From positions 868,001 through 932,000 of the forward strand of contig NZ_CP054493.1 in NCBI RefSeq assembly GCF_015265475.1: a DNA stretch of 64,000 nucleotides, read 5' to 3'. This document shows positions 19,917 through 29,495 of the stretch, in pieces. The stretch comes from Candidatus Sulfurimonas marisnigri. GTDB taxonomy: Bacteria; Campylobacterota; Campylobacteria; Campylobacterales; Sulfurimonadaceae. The notes below the pieces were generated by a model. That model did not search any database. It was not told where the DNA came from and saw nothing but the letters and a program-made list of their open reading frames with translations. The translations under genes were made by a program, and so were the position numbers. The stretch's first letter is position 1. Every line of letters starts with the position of its first letter.

Positions 19917-20639
19917 ATGAAAAAACAACTTTTAATACTTACCATACCTTTTTATGCTATACTTTTTTTATCAGGATGTACTGCAAATTTAACTGAACCA
20001 GAGATTGATTTTAAGCCTCCAACTTATGTTGAGGAGATGCCGTCTCGTGAAGATAAAAAAGATTTTTCTTCAGTGGGAAGTGTATTTGGTAAGGGTGATA
20101 ATCCTCTATTTTCTGATCACAAAGCGATGCATGTTAGTGATATTGTAACCGTAGTAATATCAGAGAGTGCGACTAGTTCAAATGCAGGTACTAAGCAGCT
20201 TAGTGAGAGTGATGTTTCTGCTCTTGGTGGTGGTGCTTTTACCTCCGCTGGTAATAATTCAGCAGTTAGTTCTGCTATTGCAAAACTAAATGGTATCGCA
20301 AATGTTGGTCTTTCTAGCACGTCAGACAGCTCATATAAAGGGCAGGGGAGTGCTACAAAAGATGCGTCTTTCAATACTACTGTGTCAGCCAGAATAGTAA
20401 AAGTACTAAAAAATGGAAATTATTTTATATCTGGAAAGAGAGAGATCCTGGTTGATAATCAAAAACAGATTATACAAATAGGTGGTGTTATACGTCCTTA
20501 TGATATAGACCAAAACAATAGAATAAGTTCAGCTCAGATGAGTGAAGCAAAAATTCTTTATAAAACAGAAGGAGATGTAGGACGTGCAACAGAACAAGGT
20601 TGGGGAACAAAAATTATTCAGTCGGTTTGGCCATTTTAG
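19917..20639 (+). CDS. flgH: Flagellar L-ring protein FlgH
   Basis: A 240-residue lipoprotein forming the outer-membrane L ring of the flagellar basal body. A signal peptide with lipobox LSGC ends near residue 20. Family motifs are HVSDIVTVVISE, the serine/glycine-rich middle, NGNYFISGKREILVDNQ and IIQIGGVIRPYDI. Size is normal. A sigma-54 promoter precedes it. Its last 56 bases overlap the start of the next gene. Confidence 0.95.
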   Translation: MKKQLLILTIPFYAILFLSGCTANLTEPEIDFKPPTYVEEMPSREDKKDFSSVGSVFGKGDNPLFSDHKAMHVSDIVTVVISESATSSNAGTKQLSESDVSALGGGAFTSAGNNSAVSSAIAKLNGIANVGLSSTSDSSYKGQGSATKDASFNTTVSARIVKVLKNGNYFISGKREILVDNQKQIIQIGGVIRPYDIDQNNRISSAQMSEAKILYKTEGDVGRATEQGWGTKIIQSVWPF

Positions 20640-22050
20640 TTTACTAATTCTGTTGGCATGCACTACTATTAGTGCACAGAGTTTTTCTGATTTTAAAAAA
20701 TCTCAATCAAAATCTTTTAATACATATAAAGATGAAAGAGATAATGCTTTTGATAACTATCTAAAGGGACAATGGAATGCTTATGAAGTGTATACCGGAG
20801 AACCATTGTATGAAGAGAGAAAACCTAAAGAAATCACCCCCTCAAAGTCAAAAATAACAAAACCTGTTGGTCCAAAAATCACTATTAAAATAAAAAAAAG
20901 AGTAGAGTTAAAACCTGAAATTGAAAAAATAGAGCCAAAACAAGAACCATTAGTAAAGGCTAAAGATATAAGCTTTGATTTTTATGGCGCACAACTGGAG
21001 TTTGATATACCTAGTGGAATTAAGCAAGCAAACTATTATCCTCACAATCAAAAAGGGATAACTAGTTTTTTTAGCAGTGCAGCTTCTAGTGCATACGATA
21101 GTTTTATTTCTGAGATTGGCAAAGTTTCAAAAAATATGAACCTAAACGATTGGGGTATTTATCTTCTAATTACAAAAATCTCTGATTCTATTTTTACAAA
21201 TCAAGATAATTCAAAATTACTCAGTTGGTTTATATTTAATAAAATGGGATATGCAGTGAAAGTGGGACTAGCAAAGCAACATATAGTTTTAATGCACTAT
21301 TCTGATAAAATTATATATTCTACTCCAAACTACAGCTTTTCAGATAAAAAATATTATGCTATATCTAACTACGATAAAGGGAGTATTGGAAGAGTGTTCT
21401 CATATAGACAGGACTATCCAGGTTCAACTAAGCCATTTGATTTGTCACTCCTATCACTACCAAAGTTACCATTTAATATAAAAACTAAAACTTTAAATTT
21501 TAAGCAGTTTGGAGATGAATACAGCGTCTCTTTTGAGTACAACAAAAATCTTATTGACTTTATGGATACATATCCTCAAGCTGACTATCAAACATACTTT
21601 AATGCTCCTATGGAGAGTAAAACTTTTGAAGATGTAGCTTTATCACTTAAAAAATATATAGATGGTAGAAAAGCAAGCGATGCAATGAACTTTGTTCTTG
21701 CTTTTGTGCAAAAATCGTTTAAATATGAGCGCGATAATGAGCAGTTTGGAAGAGAAAAAGTTATGTTTGCAGAGGAGACTCTATTTTTTGATAAATCAGA
21801 TTGCGAAGATAGAGCAGTTTTATATACATATTTAATGAAAGAGCTGTTTCATGTTCCTGTGATAGGTTTAAAATATAAAAACCATATGTCTACGGCTATA
21901 TATGTTCCTATGGATGGTGATAGTGTAAAAGTAGGCTCAAGAAAATTTATTGTGGCAGATCCAACATATGTTAATGCGACGATTGGTATGAGTATGCCAA
22001 ATTACAAGTCAATAAAACCTCAAAGCTATATAGAAATTGGCATAAAATAA
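20584..22050 (+). CDS. Secreted transglutaminase-like cysteine protease-fold protein
   Basis: A 488-residue exported protein. A hydrophobic signal (about 16-31, cleavage likely after ISA) is followed by a charged Lys/Pro/Glu-rich linker (about 75-125). The C-terminal 130 residues carry a transglutaminase-like triad: Cys in KSDCEDRAVLY, His in NHMSTAI and Asp in VADPTYVNA. The substrate is unknown. The start is a GTG inside flgH with GGAG about nine bases before; no in-frame ATG allows a full signal peptide, so I accept it. Co-transcription with flgH suggests an envelope or flagellum-related role; that is inference. Confidence 0.7.
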   Translation: MQQNKVGEQKLFSRFGHFSLLILLACTTISAQSFSDFKKSQSKSFNTYKDERDNAFDNYLKGQWNAYEVYTGEPLYEERKPKEITPSKSKITKPVGPKITIKIKKRVELKPEIEKIEPKQEPLVKAKDISFDFYGAQLEFDIPSGIKQANYYPHNQKGITSFFSSAASSAYDSFISEIGKVSKNMNLNDWGIYLLITKISDSIFTNQDNSKLLSWFIFNKMGYAVKVGLAKQHIVLMHYSDKIIYSTPNYSFSDKKYYAISNYDKGSIGRVFSYRQDYPGSTKPFDLSLLSLPKLPFNIKTKTLNFKQFGDEYSVSFEYNKNLIDFMDTYPQADYQTYFNAPMESKTFEDVALSLKKYIDGRKASDAMNFVLAFVQKSFKYERDNEQFGREKVMFAEETLFFDKSDCEDRAVLYTYLMKELFHVPVIGLKYKNHMSTAIYVPMDGDSVKVGSRKFIVADPTYVNATIGMSMPNYKSIKPQSYIEIGIK

Positions 22051-22051
22051 T

Positions 22052-23284
22052 ATGAATGACAAAGATATAATATATAGTGATCAGCTTACAAATATTCAGA
22101 ATAGATTTGCTCTTATGGAATATCTTGAAAAGATTTTACATGGGAATGTTTTTTTAATAAATATAGACAATTTCAGTAATATTAACAGTGCTTATGGCTT
22201 TGAATTAGGAGATAAAGTTTTAATAGAAATATCAAAATTAATAAATATCGCTAAACCATTGTCATGTCAACTTTTTCGACTAAATTCCGATGAATTTGTA
22301 CTGGTAAATGAAATTGATATGACAAAAAAAGAGCTAGAAGATGTTGCAAGTTCTTTAATATCTTTTTTTGATCAAATGGAAATTGAAGTTTCTGATGATA
22401 TAGATATTCGTATTTCTATTAGTATTGGAATCGCTACAGGAAGTTGTAGTGAAGTACTTAATCACGCAAAGGTAGCTATAAAAGAGTTGCGTGAATACAA
22501 GAGAGGATCTTATAGGATATTTGACTCAAAATCAACTTTTATAAAAAAACAACAGGAAAATATATATTGGATTCATAAAATTAAAGTTGCATTTATGGAA
22601 GAAAATTTAATAGCATTTTATCAACCAATCATAAATAATAAAACAAAAAAAATAGAAAAATTCGAATCTTTAGTTAGAATATATGATAATGGAGTATTAA
22701 TACCTCCAGTAAGGTTTTTAGAGGCATCAAAGATTACTGGAACACTTACTTTGGTTACAAGAACTATTATTCAAAAAAGTTTTGAAATGTTTAGAAATAA
22801 AGATTATGACTTCTCAATAAATATTACAAGCACTGATTTTCATCTTAATTATTTAGAAGAATATCTTCTTAAGTACTCAAAAAAATATGATATTAATCCA
22901 TCAAGAGTTGTTCTAGAAATACTTGAAGATATTACTACTCTTGATGCTCCCGGAATTCTTGAACAATTAAACTCATTACGTGCGAATGGCTTTAAAATTG
23001 CAATAGATGACTTTGGTAGCTTAAGTTCAAATTTTTCTAGGCTTTTAGAATTCTCACCTGATTATTTAAAAATTGATGGGTCGTTTATAAAAAATATCTT
23101 AACTGATAATAAGAGTTTAATTATTGTTGAAGCTATAGTTTTGTTATGTAAAAAAAGTGGTATAAAAACAGTGGCAGAATTTGTTCATAGTAAAGAAGTT
23201 CAAGTTAGGGTTGAAGAGTTAGGGATAGATTACTCCCAAGGCTACTATTTTAGCGAGCCTCAAGCTGAATTGGTGACTTTATAA
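22052..23284 (+). CDS. GGDEF-EAL protein, degenerate GGDEF, probable c-di-GMP phosphodiesterase
   Basis: A 410-residue cytoplasmic protein. The GGDEF domain (about 10-155) has NSDEF in place of the active-site GGDEF, so cyclase activity is unlikely. The EAL domain (about 170-405) has ESL for EAL, but keeps the catalytic set: Glu in VVLEILED, IAIDDFGS, the Lys in YLKIDGSFIK, Glu in VAEFVHS and Gln in YSQGYYF. A phosphodiesterase with the GGDEF part as sensor is most likely. It starts one base after the transglutaminase-like gene, in the flgH operon. Confidence 0.85.
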   Translation: MNDKDIIYSDQLTNIQNRFALMEYLEKILHGNVFLINIDNFSNINSAYGFELGDKVLIEISKLINIAKPLSCQLFRLNSDEFVLVNEIDMTKKELEDVASSLISFFDQMEIEVSDDIDIRISISIGIATGSCSEVLNHAKVAIKELREYKRGSYRIFDSKSTFIKKQQENIYWIHKIKVAFMEENLIAFYQPIINNKTKKIEKFESLVRIYDNGVLIPPVRFLEASKITGTLTLVTRTIIQKSFEMFRNKDYDFSINITSTDFHLNYLEEYLLKYSKKYDINPSRVVLEILEDITTLDAPGILEQLNSLRANGFKIAIDDFGSLSSNFSRLLEFSPDYLKIDGSFIKNILTDNKSLIIVEAIVLLCKKSGIKTVAEFVHSKEVQVRVEELGIDYSQGYYFSEPQAELVTL

Positions 23285-23289
23285 AAGAG

Positions 23290-23610
23290 TTATTTGTTTT
23301 TATTTACTATAAAGTCTGCTATTTGACTTCGTTGTTGTGCATTGTATTTTTTTAAGATTATTTTCATTAAACCTTTTCTCCCACCATCTGGTGCATTATC
23401 ATATTTATCAAATACTTCTAATAATTCTGATTTAGAAAAAAGACCTATCTGTCTTGTTGCATGTAAAACTTTTTTTTCAAAATTTTCACCATGACATTTT
23501 TGACATTTTTTAACAGTTTTCTCAAGATTGAAACTTTTCGCTGATAAAAAGTTTGGAGATAATAGAGCAGATAGTAATGCACTCCCGATAACAACTTTTT
23601 TTATAAACAT
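23290..23610 (-). CDS. Small periplasmic c-type cytochrome
   Basis: A 106-residue protein with a signal peptide (about 1-24) and one haem-binding motif CQKCH at residues 36-40. The mature part is only about 82 residues, in the range of small class I cytochromes; a distal Met ligand is possible at GLMKII near 81. Electron partners are unknown. It is convergent with the GGDEF-EAL gene, with five bases between stops. Confidence 0.8.
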   Translation of the reverse strand: MFIKKVVIGSALLSALLSPNFLSAKSFNLEKTVKKCQKCHGENFEKKVLHATRQIGLFSKSELLEVFDKYDNAPDGGRKGLMKIILKKYNAQQRSQIADFIVNKNK

Positions 23611-23716
23611 CTACATTCCTTTTTTTATATTAAATTAAGATTATATTTTAGAAAATTATACCTACTCTTTTACAAATATGGCTTAAAATTGATGTTTTAA
23701 GTTGTTAATTTGTTAC

Positions 23717-25270
23717 TTAGTAGTTATATGCAACCTTGTATGTTGGATCATCTTCTTCATATGAGCAGTGAGGACCAGCTTTTTTAAGTATTGCTTTGCA
23801 GTCGGCACTTAGATGTCGAAGTAATAGATTCTTACCAGCATCTTCATATTTTTTTGTTATAGCATCTATAGCTTCAACACCTGATGAATCCATAACCCTT
23901 GCATTTTTAAAGTCAATCACAACTTTTGGTGGATCATTAGGTATATCGAAGTTATCTGCAAATGTTGTAGCACTTCCAAAAAATAGTGGGCCATCTAGTC
24001 TATAGACTCTAGTTCCATCATCTTCTGTATTAACTGTTGCGAATATTCTTGCATGCTTCCAAGCAAAAGCAAGAGCGGATATAATAACACCTGCTATAAC
24101 TGCAATTGCTAAATCTTCTGCAACCGTTATAAGTGTAACAGCAACCATAACAAAAGCATCAGTTCTTGGCATTCGGCTTAAGCGAGAAAAGCTTGACCAC
24201 TCAAACGTCCCTATACTAACCATAAACATAATACCAACTAAAACGGCAACGGGTATAGCATTTAAAACGCTACTCATTGATACAACTAAGATAATTAAAC
24301 CTACCGCAGCAACAAATGATGACAATCTTCCAATACCACCAGATGTGTAGTTGATGATACTTTGACCAATCATAGCACAACCAGCCATACCGCCAAAGAA
24401 TCCACATGTAACATTTCCAGTTCCTTGAGCAATACACTCTTTATTAGCTGAACCACGAGTATTGCTAAGTTCATCTAAAACTGAAAGAGTAAGTAGTGAC
24501 TCAATAATCCCTACAAGTGCAACGATTACGGCGTAAGGGAGAACTATAATAATGGCATCTAAGCTAAATAAATAATCTGGAATTCCAAAACTAGGAAGTT
24601 GTCCAGCAAACTGACTCATATCAGCTAAGCCACTTAAAAGAAGTGTATTTGTTTGAGTAAAATAAACACCAAGTGTTATTGTAATAATTGCTATTAGACC
24701 AGCTGGGATTGCTTTGGTATATTTTGGAAGTATATACATGATCGCCATAGTCACAGCAACTAAAATATACATCATATAGCCTTGATTATCAAAGAACTTA
24801 AACTGAGCCGTAGCAATAACTATTGCAAGACCATTTACAAAACCATGAATAGCAGGGGTTGGAACAAGACGTATAAATTTACCAAGCTTTAGCATTCCGA
24901 TAGAAATTTGAATGAGACCGGCTACAACAGTAGCCAAAAGTATGTAGTGAAGAACACCCATAACGATTGCTTCATTGGCTAAACCTTGGGCAGATAAAAG
25001 TGCATTTGCTTCAAGACTGAGTCCAACTAAAACAATTGCAACTGCACCAGTGGCACCAGAGATCATACCAGGCTTACCACCAATAAGTGCAGTGATTAAA
25101 CCTAGGATAAATGCAGTGTAAAGACCAACTATTGGACTGACACCTGCAATAAAACTAAATGCAATTGCTTCTGGAACTAGTGCGACTGCAACAACTAATC
25201 CAGATAAAATATCATTTTTGATATTGACTGATGAGTATTTTTTTAAATCAAATAATTCGTTAACTTTCAA
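23717..25270 (-). CDS. SulP family anion permease with STAS domain
   Basis: A 517-residue inner-membrane transporter with about 12 predicted helices and a C-terminal STAS domain (about 430-510; DSSGVEAIDAI motif). The SulP signatures PEAIAFSFIAGVSP and GGMAGCAMIGQS are clear. Bacterial members carry sulfate, bicarbonate or dicarboxylates; the short N-terminus and the MAGCAMIGQS form resemble the BicA/SulP group. Bicarbonate uptake would suit an autotroph, but the substrate cannot be assigned from sequence. It is only five bases downstream of valS. Confidence 0.88.
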   Translation of the reverse strand: MKVNELFDLKKYSSVNIKNDILSGLVVAVALVPEAIAFSFIAGVSPIVGLYTAFILGLITALIGGKPGMISGATGAVAIVLVGLSLEANALLSAQGLANEAIVMGVLHYILLATVVAGLIQISIGMLKLGKFIRLVPTPAIHGFVNGLAIVIATAQFKFFDNQGYMMYILVAVTMAIMYILPKYTKAIPAGLIAIITITLGVYFTQTNTLLLSGLADMSQFAGQLPSFGIPDYLFSLDAIIIVLPYAVIVALVGIIESLLTLSVLDELSNTRGSANKECIAQGTGNVTCGFFGGMAGCAMIGQSIINYTSGGIGRLSSFVAAVGLIILVVSMSSVLNAIPVAVLVGIMFMVSIGTFEWSSFSRLSRMPRTDAFVMVAVTLITVAEDLAIAVIAGVIISALAFAWKHARIFATVNTEDDGTRVYRLDGPLFFGSATTFADNFDIPNDPPKVVIDFKNARVMDSSGVEAIDAITKKYEDAGKNLLLRHLSADCKAILKKAGPHCSYEEDDPTYKVAYNY

Positions 25271-25274
25271 TACA

Positions 25275-27902
25275 CTAACCCTTTAGTGAGCTTAGTTGCT
25301 CTAAAACTTTTTCTTGCTTCGTTCTTGCATCTGCTAATGCACCTCTATTCTTAACTAAAACATCCTCTGGAGCATTTGCAACGAAACGCTCATTATTAAG
25401 CATACCATTTAGCTTGTCTATCTCTTTTTGCAGCTTCTCATCTTGTTTTTCAAGTTTAGATATGATTGAAGTTAAATCAATAGAATCAGTAGGTATAAAT
25501 GTCTCACATGTATCTGCAATGTCACTTACTGCATCAGAGATTTTTACATCAGTAAACTCTACCACTTCAACTTTTGCAAGTCTTGTAATAAAAGGGAGCA
25601 TCATAGCTTTGTCATCTTCGCTTATGCCATCTATTTTCACAAATGCTTTTTCTATTTTTTGGTTGGCTAAATCAACAAGAACTTTTGCACGCCTTATTGA
25701 AACAATCGCATCCATTATAATCTCAAATTTTTTCTCTTCTTTACGTTGTTTAATTTTAAAAGGATATTTTTTAATCATGATAGAATCTGACTCTTCAAGA
25801 GATGTTCCTGAAAGCTCATGGTAAAGATACTCTGTAATAAACGGCATAAAAGGGTGAAGAAGTTTCATTGCCTCTTTAAATATAGCACCAAGTTCAACAA
25901 TAGAACCTTTGTCAGCCTTACTTAACTCAATACCCCAGTCACAAAACTCATTCCAAAGGAATCTGTACATGACTAAGGCAGCATCATTAAACTTATACTC
26001 ATCTAGATTAGCACGAACCTCTTTAGTCGCATAGTTTAAACGGGACAACATATAGCGACCTAAGTCAGTCTTAATACAAAAGCCTGCTAAATCAGGGAAA
26101 GTATCTACATTCATTTGTAAATATTTCGTTGCATTGTAAAGCTTGTTTGTGAAATTACGGTTTTGCTCTAGTTTCTCTGTACTCATACGGATGTCACGAC
26201 CTTGAGCGGCAGAGATGGCAAGTGTAAATCTTAATATATCAGCACTGTATTTGTTAACCATATCTAAAGGATCAATTACATTGCCTTTAGACTTGCTCAT
26301 CTTTTCACCTTTTTCATCACGAACAAGCGCATGAAGATAGATGTGATTAAACGGAAGTTTGCCGTTAAAATGCTCACCCATCATCATCATTCTAGCTACC
26401 CAGAAGAAAAGAATATCAAAGCCTGTGATTAGAAGTGTGTTTGGATAAAAGTCTTTCATATCATTTGATTGGAAAAGCTTGTCCATCTCAGCATCACCAT
26501 TACCCCAACCTAGAGTTGAAAAAGGCCATAGCGCAGAAGAGAACCAAGTATCTAGAACATCAGGGTCTTGAGTGAAGTTTTTAGAAGCACATTTTGGACA
26601 AGCTGACGGGTTTTCTTCTTGAGATGCAAATTCATGGTCACAATCTCCGCAGTAAAATACCGGGATTTGATGTCCCCACCAAAGTTGACGTGAGATACAC
26701 CAGTCTCTAAGGTCACCCATCCAAGAGTTGTAAGAGTTTATCCAGTGTGGAGGGAAGAACTGTGCTTCACCTGCATTAGTTTTTTCTATGGATTTTGCGG
26801 CTACCTCTTTTCTTACAAACCATTGTTTAGAAATATAAGGCTCTACGATATTTTTACATCTGTAACAGTGTCCAACCTGGTGCTTATGGTCTTCTACTTT
26901 AACCATAAACCCTTCTTCTTCAAGTCTTTTTACAATAATGTCACGAGCTTCTAGTCTCTCTAAACCTTTGAACTCTTCTGCGTAGTCGTTTAGTATACCT
27001 TTTTCATCAAATACTGTGATGAATTCTAAGTCATGACGCTTACCAACTTCGTAGTCATTTTGGTCATGTGCGGGAGTAACTTTAACAACACCAGTTCCAA
27101 AATCCATATCTACATGTGAGTCTGCAATTATTACTACTTCTCTATTTATTAGAGGCAATTTGATTTTTTTACCTATTAAATCTTTGTATCTCTCATCATC
27201 AGGGTGAACCATAACAGCAGTATCGCCAAAGTATGTTTCAGGTCTCGTAGTTGCTACTTCTACAAAACCACTTCCATCAGCAAAAGGGTATTTAATATGA
27301 TAAAACTTGCCGTCATGATCTTCATGCTCAACTTCGATATCACTAAGTGCACCATCATGAGTACACCAGTTAACCATGTAGTTTCCACGAATTATAAGAC
27401 CTTCATTATAAAGATGAACAAAAGCTTCTTTTACAGATTTTTGAAGTCCAGCATCCATAGTAAATCGCTCACGTTCCCAAGCAGGAGATACACCCATGTG
27501 ACGAAGTTGCTCTGTCATGATTCCAGCAGATTCTTCTTTCCAAGCCCAAACTCTCTCTAAAAACTTCTCTCGTCCTAGTTCCTCTTTTGTTTTTCCCTCT
27601 GCAAGAAGCTGTTTTTCAACAACATTTTGAGTTGCAATTCCTGCATGGTCAGTCCCAGGTTGCCAAAGAGTTTTGTAACCATCCATTCTCTTGTATCTAG
27701 TTATAATATCTTGAAGTGTGAATGTTAGTGCGTGACCTATGTGAAGACGACCTGTAACATTAGGAGGAGGCATCATAATAGAGAAGTTTTTTCCCTCTTT
27801 TTGAATGGCTTTATTCCCATCAATCTCGAAGTATTTTCTATCTTCCCAAATTTTGTAAAATTTGTTTTCTACATTTAGTGGTTCGTAGTTATTTGCTGAC
27901 AT
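25275..27902 (-). CDS. valS: Valyl-tRNA synthetase
   Basis: An 875-residue class I synthetase. The signatures are PPPNVTGRLHIGHAL near residue 45, the editing-domain ATTRPET near 217, WCISRQLWWGH near 405, the KMSKSKGN loop near 540, and the coiled-coil C-terminal arm (about 810-875) specific to ValRS. Complete and of normal length. Upstream sequence has no T-box-like structure. Confidence 0.97.
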   Translation of the reverse strand: MSANNYEPLNVENKFYKIWEDRKYFEIDGNKAIQKEGKNFSIMMPPPNVTGRLHIGHALTFTLQDIITRYKRMDGYKTLWQPGTDHAGIATQNVVEKQLLAEGKTKEELGREKFLERVWAWKEESAGIMTEQLRHMGVSPAWERERFTMDAGLQKSVKEAFVHLYNEGLIIRGNYMVNWCTHDGALSDIEVEHEDHDGKFYHIKYPFADGSGFVEVATTRPETYFGDTAVMVHPDDERYKDLIGKKIKLPLINREVVIIADSHVDMDFGTGVVKVTPAHDQNDYEVGKRHDLEFITVFDEKGILNDYAEEFKGLERLEARDIIVKRLEEEGFMVKVEDHKHQVGHCYRCKNIVEPYISKQWFVRKEVAAKSIEKTNAGEAQFFPPHWINSYNSWMGDLRDWCISRQLWWGHQIPVFYCGDCDHEFASQEENPSACPKCASKNFTQDPDVLDTWFSSALWPFSTLGWGNGDAEMDKLFQSNDMKDFYPNTLLITGFDILFFWVARMMMMGEHFNGKLPFNHIYLHALVRDEKGEKMSKSKGNVIDPLDMVNKYSADILRFTLAISAAQGRDIRMSTEKLEQNRNFTNKLYNATKYLQMNVDTFPDLAGFCIKTDLGRYMLSRLNYATKEVRANLDEYKFNDAALVMYRFLWNEFCDWGIELSKADKGSIVELGAIFKEAMKLLHPFMPFITEYLYHELSGTSLEESDSIMIKKYPFKIKQRKEEKKFEIIMDAIVSIRRAKVLVDLANQKIEKAFVKIDGISEDDKAMMLPFITRLAKVEVVEFTDVKISDAVSDIADTCETFIPTDSIDLTSIISKLEKQDEKLQKEIDKLNGMLNNERFVANAPEDVLVKNRGALADARTKQEKVLEQLSSLKG

Positions 27903-28091
27903 TTTTTAGCCTTATAAACGTGTTCTTATATTTTCGCGATTATATCTAAAAAGCAGTGAGGACTAACTTATAGGAGTTTTTTGAGTTATATATATTTAAT
28001 ATATTATATTTAAGTTAAATACGGTATCATAATATCAATAATAGTTATATTTAGGTATAATTTGTTTAAGTAATAGAAAAGGGGTTTTTTT

Positions 28092-28523
28092 ATGTCTTCA
28101 AAACTAATAATTGTTGCTGATCTACAGCATTTTAAACTTTTCAGTAGTAATCAAAGTCCATTTGGTATGGAGTTTGTTGAACTTATTGAAGGTAGTGAGA
28201 GTCTGGATATTTATCAAAGATTTGGAAAAAAAATTCTTGATTTAGAAGAAAATTATATTGAAATAGAAGCAAGCAACTATGGAGAAAGTCATAAAATTGT
28301 TCTTGAATGGGAACATCGAAGATTTGAAGAAATTGGAAAGCAGATTTCTAAAGTCTTAAAAAAGTATAGTCATGAGTCTTGGTATTTTGCTGCACCACTA
28401 GCAATAAATAATCAAATTTTAGATCTGGTGGATGTCGATGAAAAAAAGAAAATGAAAATAAATCTTAACTCTAATTTGACAAAAATTGAAAATAATAGGC
28501 TTATAAAACATTTTTTGAAATAA
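28092..28523 (+). CDS. Host attachment / baeRF family protein
   Basis: A 143-residue cytoplasmic protein resembling the family annotated as required for attachment to host cells, a bacterial relative of archaeo-eukaryotic release factor domains (baeRF). Support: a first strand LIIVADLQHFKLFS, the stretch SWYFAAPLAINNQIL and the C-terminal NLTKIENNRLIKHF, all in the family's order. Free-living bacteria carry it too; a link to ribosomes is proposed for the family. A TATAAT box at 28056-28061 could serve it. It converges on the GGDEF gene. Confidence 0.6.
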   Translation: MSSKLIIVADLQHFKLFSSNQSPFGMEFVELIEGSESLDIYQRFGKKILDLEENYIEIEASNYGESHKIVLEWEHRRFEEIGKQISKVLKKYSHESWYFAAPLAINNQILDLVDVDEKKKMKINLNSNLTKIENNRLIKHFLK

Positions 28524-28531
28524 AAATACCA

Positions 28532-28565
28532 AACTGATTAAATATGAAATAAATTTTAGTCAGTT
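28532..28565. terminator. Convergent hairpin terminator
   Basis: An 11-bp stem with one G-T pair (arms 28532-28542 and 28555-28565, 12-base loop) in the 46-base gap between the converging genes ending at 28523 and 28570. On the minus strand it is followed by a T-rich stretch, so it serves the GGDEF gene best. Confidence 0.6.
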
Positions 28566-28569
28566 ATAC

Positions 28570-29391
28570 TCATATACTAGGGACTCTTTTTTTTATCTCT
28601 ATTTTGTCTTGTTTCATGTTTTTATCTGCTTTTGCTATAACTTTATCGATAGCATCATCTTCTTTAAAATCAATAGCTCCAAAGGAAAAGCTTACTTTAA
28701 AAGAGCTGTTATCAGCTTTTAATTGTTTTTTTATAATATTTTCTCTAATTACATTGAGTTGTTTTAGTGCGCTTGTTTTTGAAGTAGAAGCAGGGAAAAT
28801 AACAATAAAGACATCTCTTTCATACCTCAGTACTGGCTCATTTAGTTTTTTTAATTTATTAGCAATAAATTGTAAGACTTTGTCTCCTATAATATGTCCA
28901 TGAGTATCGTTAATAGTTTTAAAGTAGTTTACATCAACTATAGCCAGTGTACCAATCTCTTTAAAGCTTTTAGTATCTTCTTTTAAAAATTTATCATGCA
29001 ACCATTTTCTACTGTATACATTAGTTAACTGGTCTATATAAATAGAAACTTTTAATTTTTTTAATTCTTTTCTTAATTTTTTTGTCTCTTTTAAAATTTC
29101 AGTAAGAGCCTTTTCATCTTTATCAAGTATAGCTGATATTGATTTTTCTGCATTTGTACTTAGAATGTGAGCATTTTTAGTTGCTTGCTTTTGAAGATTT
29201 GTATATAGAGTTATTCTTTCATTAAGTAACTCATCTGTCATTACTTCTTCATTGTTTAGTTTAATTTTATATGGAGAGGCATATTTTGAAAAAATATTAG
29301 AATAGATAGTTGGAGTTACAATTTTAATCTCACTAATAACATTTTTAGTCTGATTGGAAATTATTTGAAGTTTGTCTTCATATGTTAGCAT
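28570..29391 (-). CDS. Diguanylate-cyclase-like protein with degenerate GGDEF
   Basis: A 273-residue cytoplasmic protein: a helical, partly coiled-coil N-terminal part (about 1-115) and a GGDEF fold (about 118-265; DQLTNVYSRKWL, LAIVDVNYFKTINDTHGH). The active-site loop reads ERDVF instead of GGDEF, so it probably cannot make c-di-GMP, although substrate-side residues (DxxxFKxxND and HGHxxGD) are kept. It could bind nucleotide or act as a sensor domain. The neighbour at 29496 is another divergent member on the same strand. Confidence 0.8.
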   Translation of the reverse strand: MLTYEDKLQIISNQTKNVISEIKIVTPTIYSNIFSKYASPYKIKLNNEEVMTDELLNERITLYTNLQKQATKNAHILSTNAEKSISAILDKDEKALTEILKETKKLRKELKKLKVSIYIDQLTNVYSRKWLHDKFLKEDTKSFKEIGTLAIVDVNYFKTINDTHGHIIGDKVLQFIANKLKKLNEPVLRYERDVFIVIFPASTSKTSALKQLNVIRENIIKKQLKADNSSFKVSFSFGAIDFKEDDAIDKVIAKADKNMKQDKIEIKKRVPSI

Positions 29392-29495
29392 TTATAATAA
29401 CCTTTAGAGTATTAAATTTAGATGTAGTTTAGCACATAAAATTATTATTATTACTTTATGTTCTAAATATTAGTTCAGTAATCAATAACTCTGCT

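Noticed and set aside
25262-25292. CTTTAGTGAGCTTAG at the valS end resembles the intergenic decamer.
   Set aside because: It lies in coding sequence, lacks the leading AG and the adjoining hairpins, so it is not counted as a copy.
27204-27560. Open frame antisense to valS.
   Set aside because: Inside a conserved synthetase, composition of a shadow frame, no independent support.
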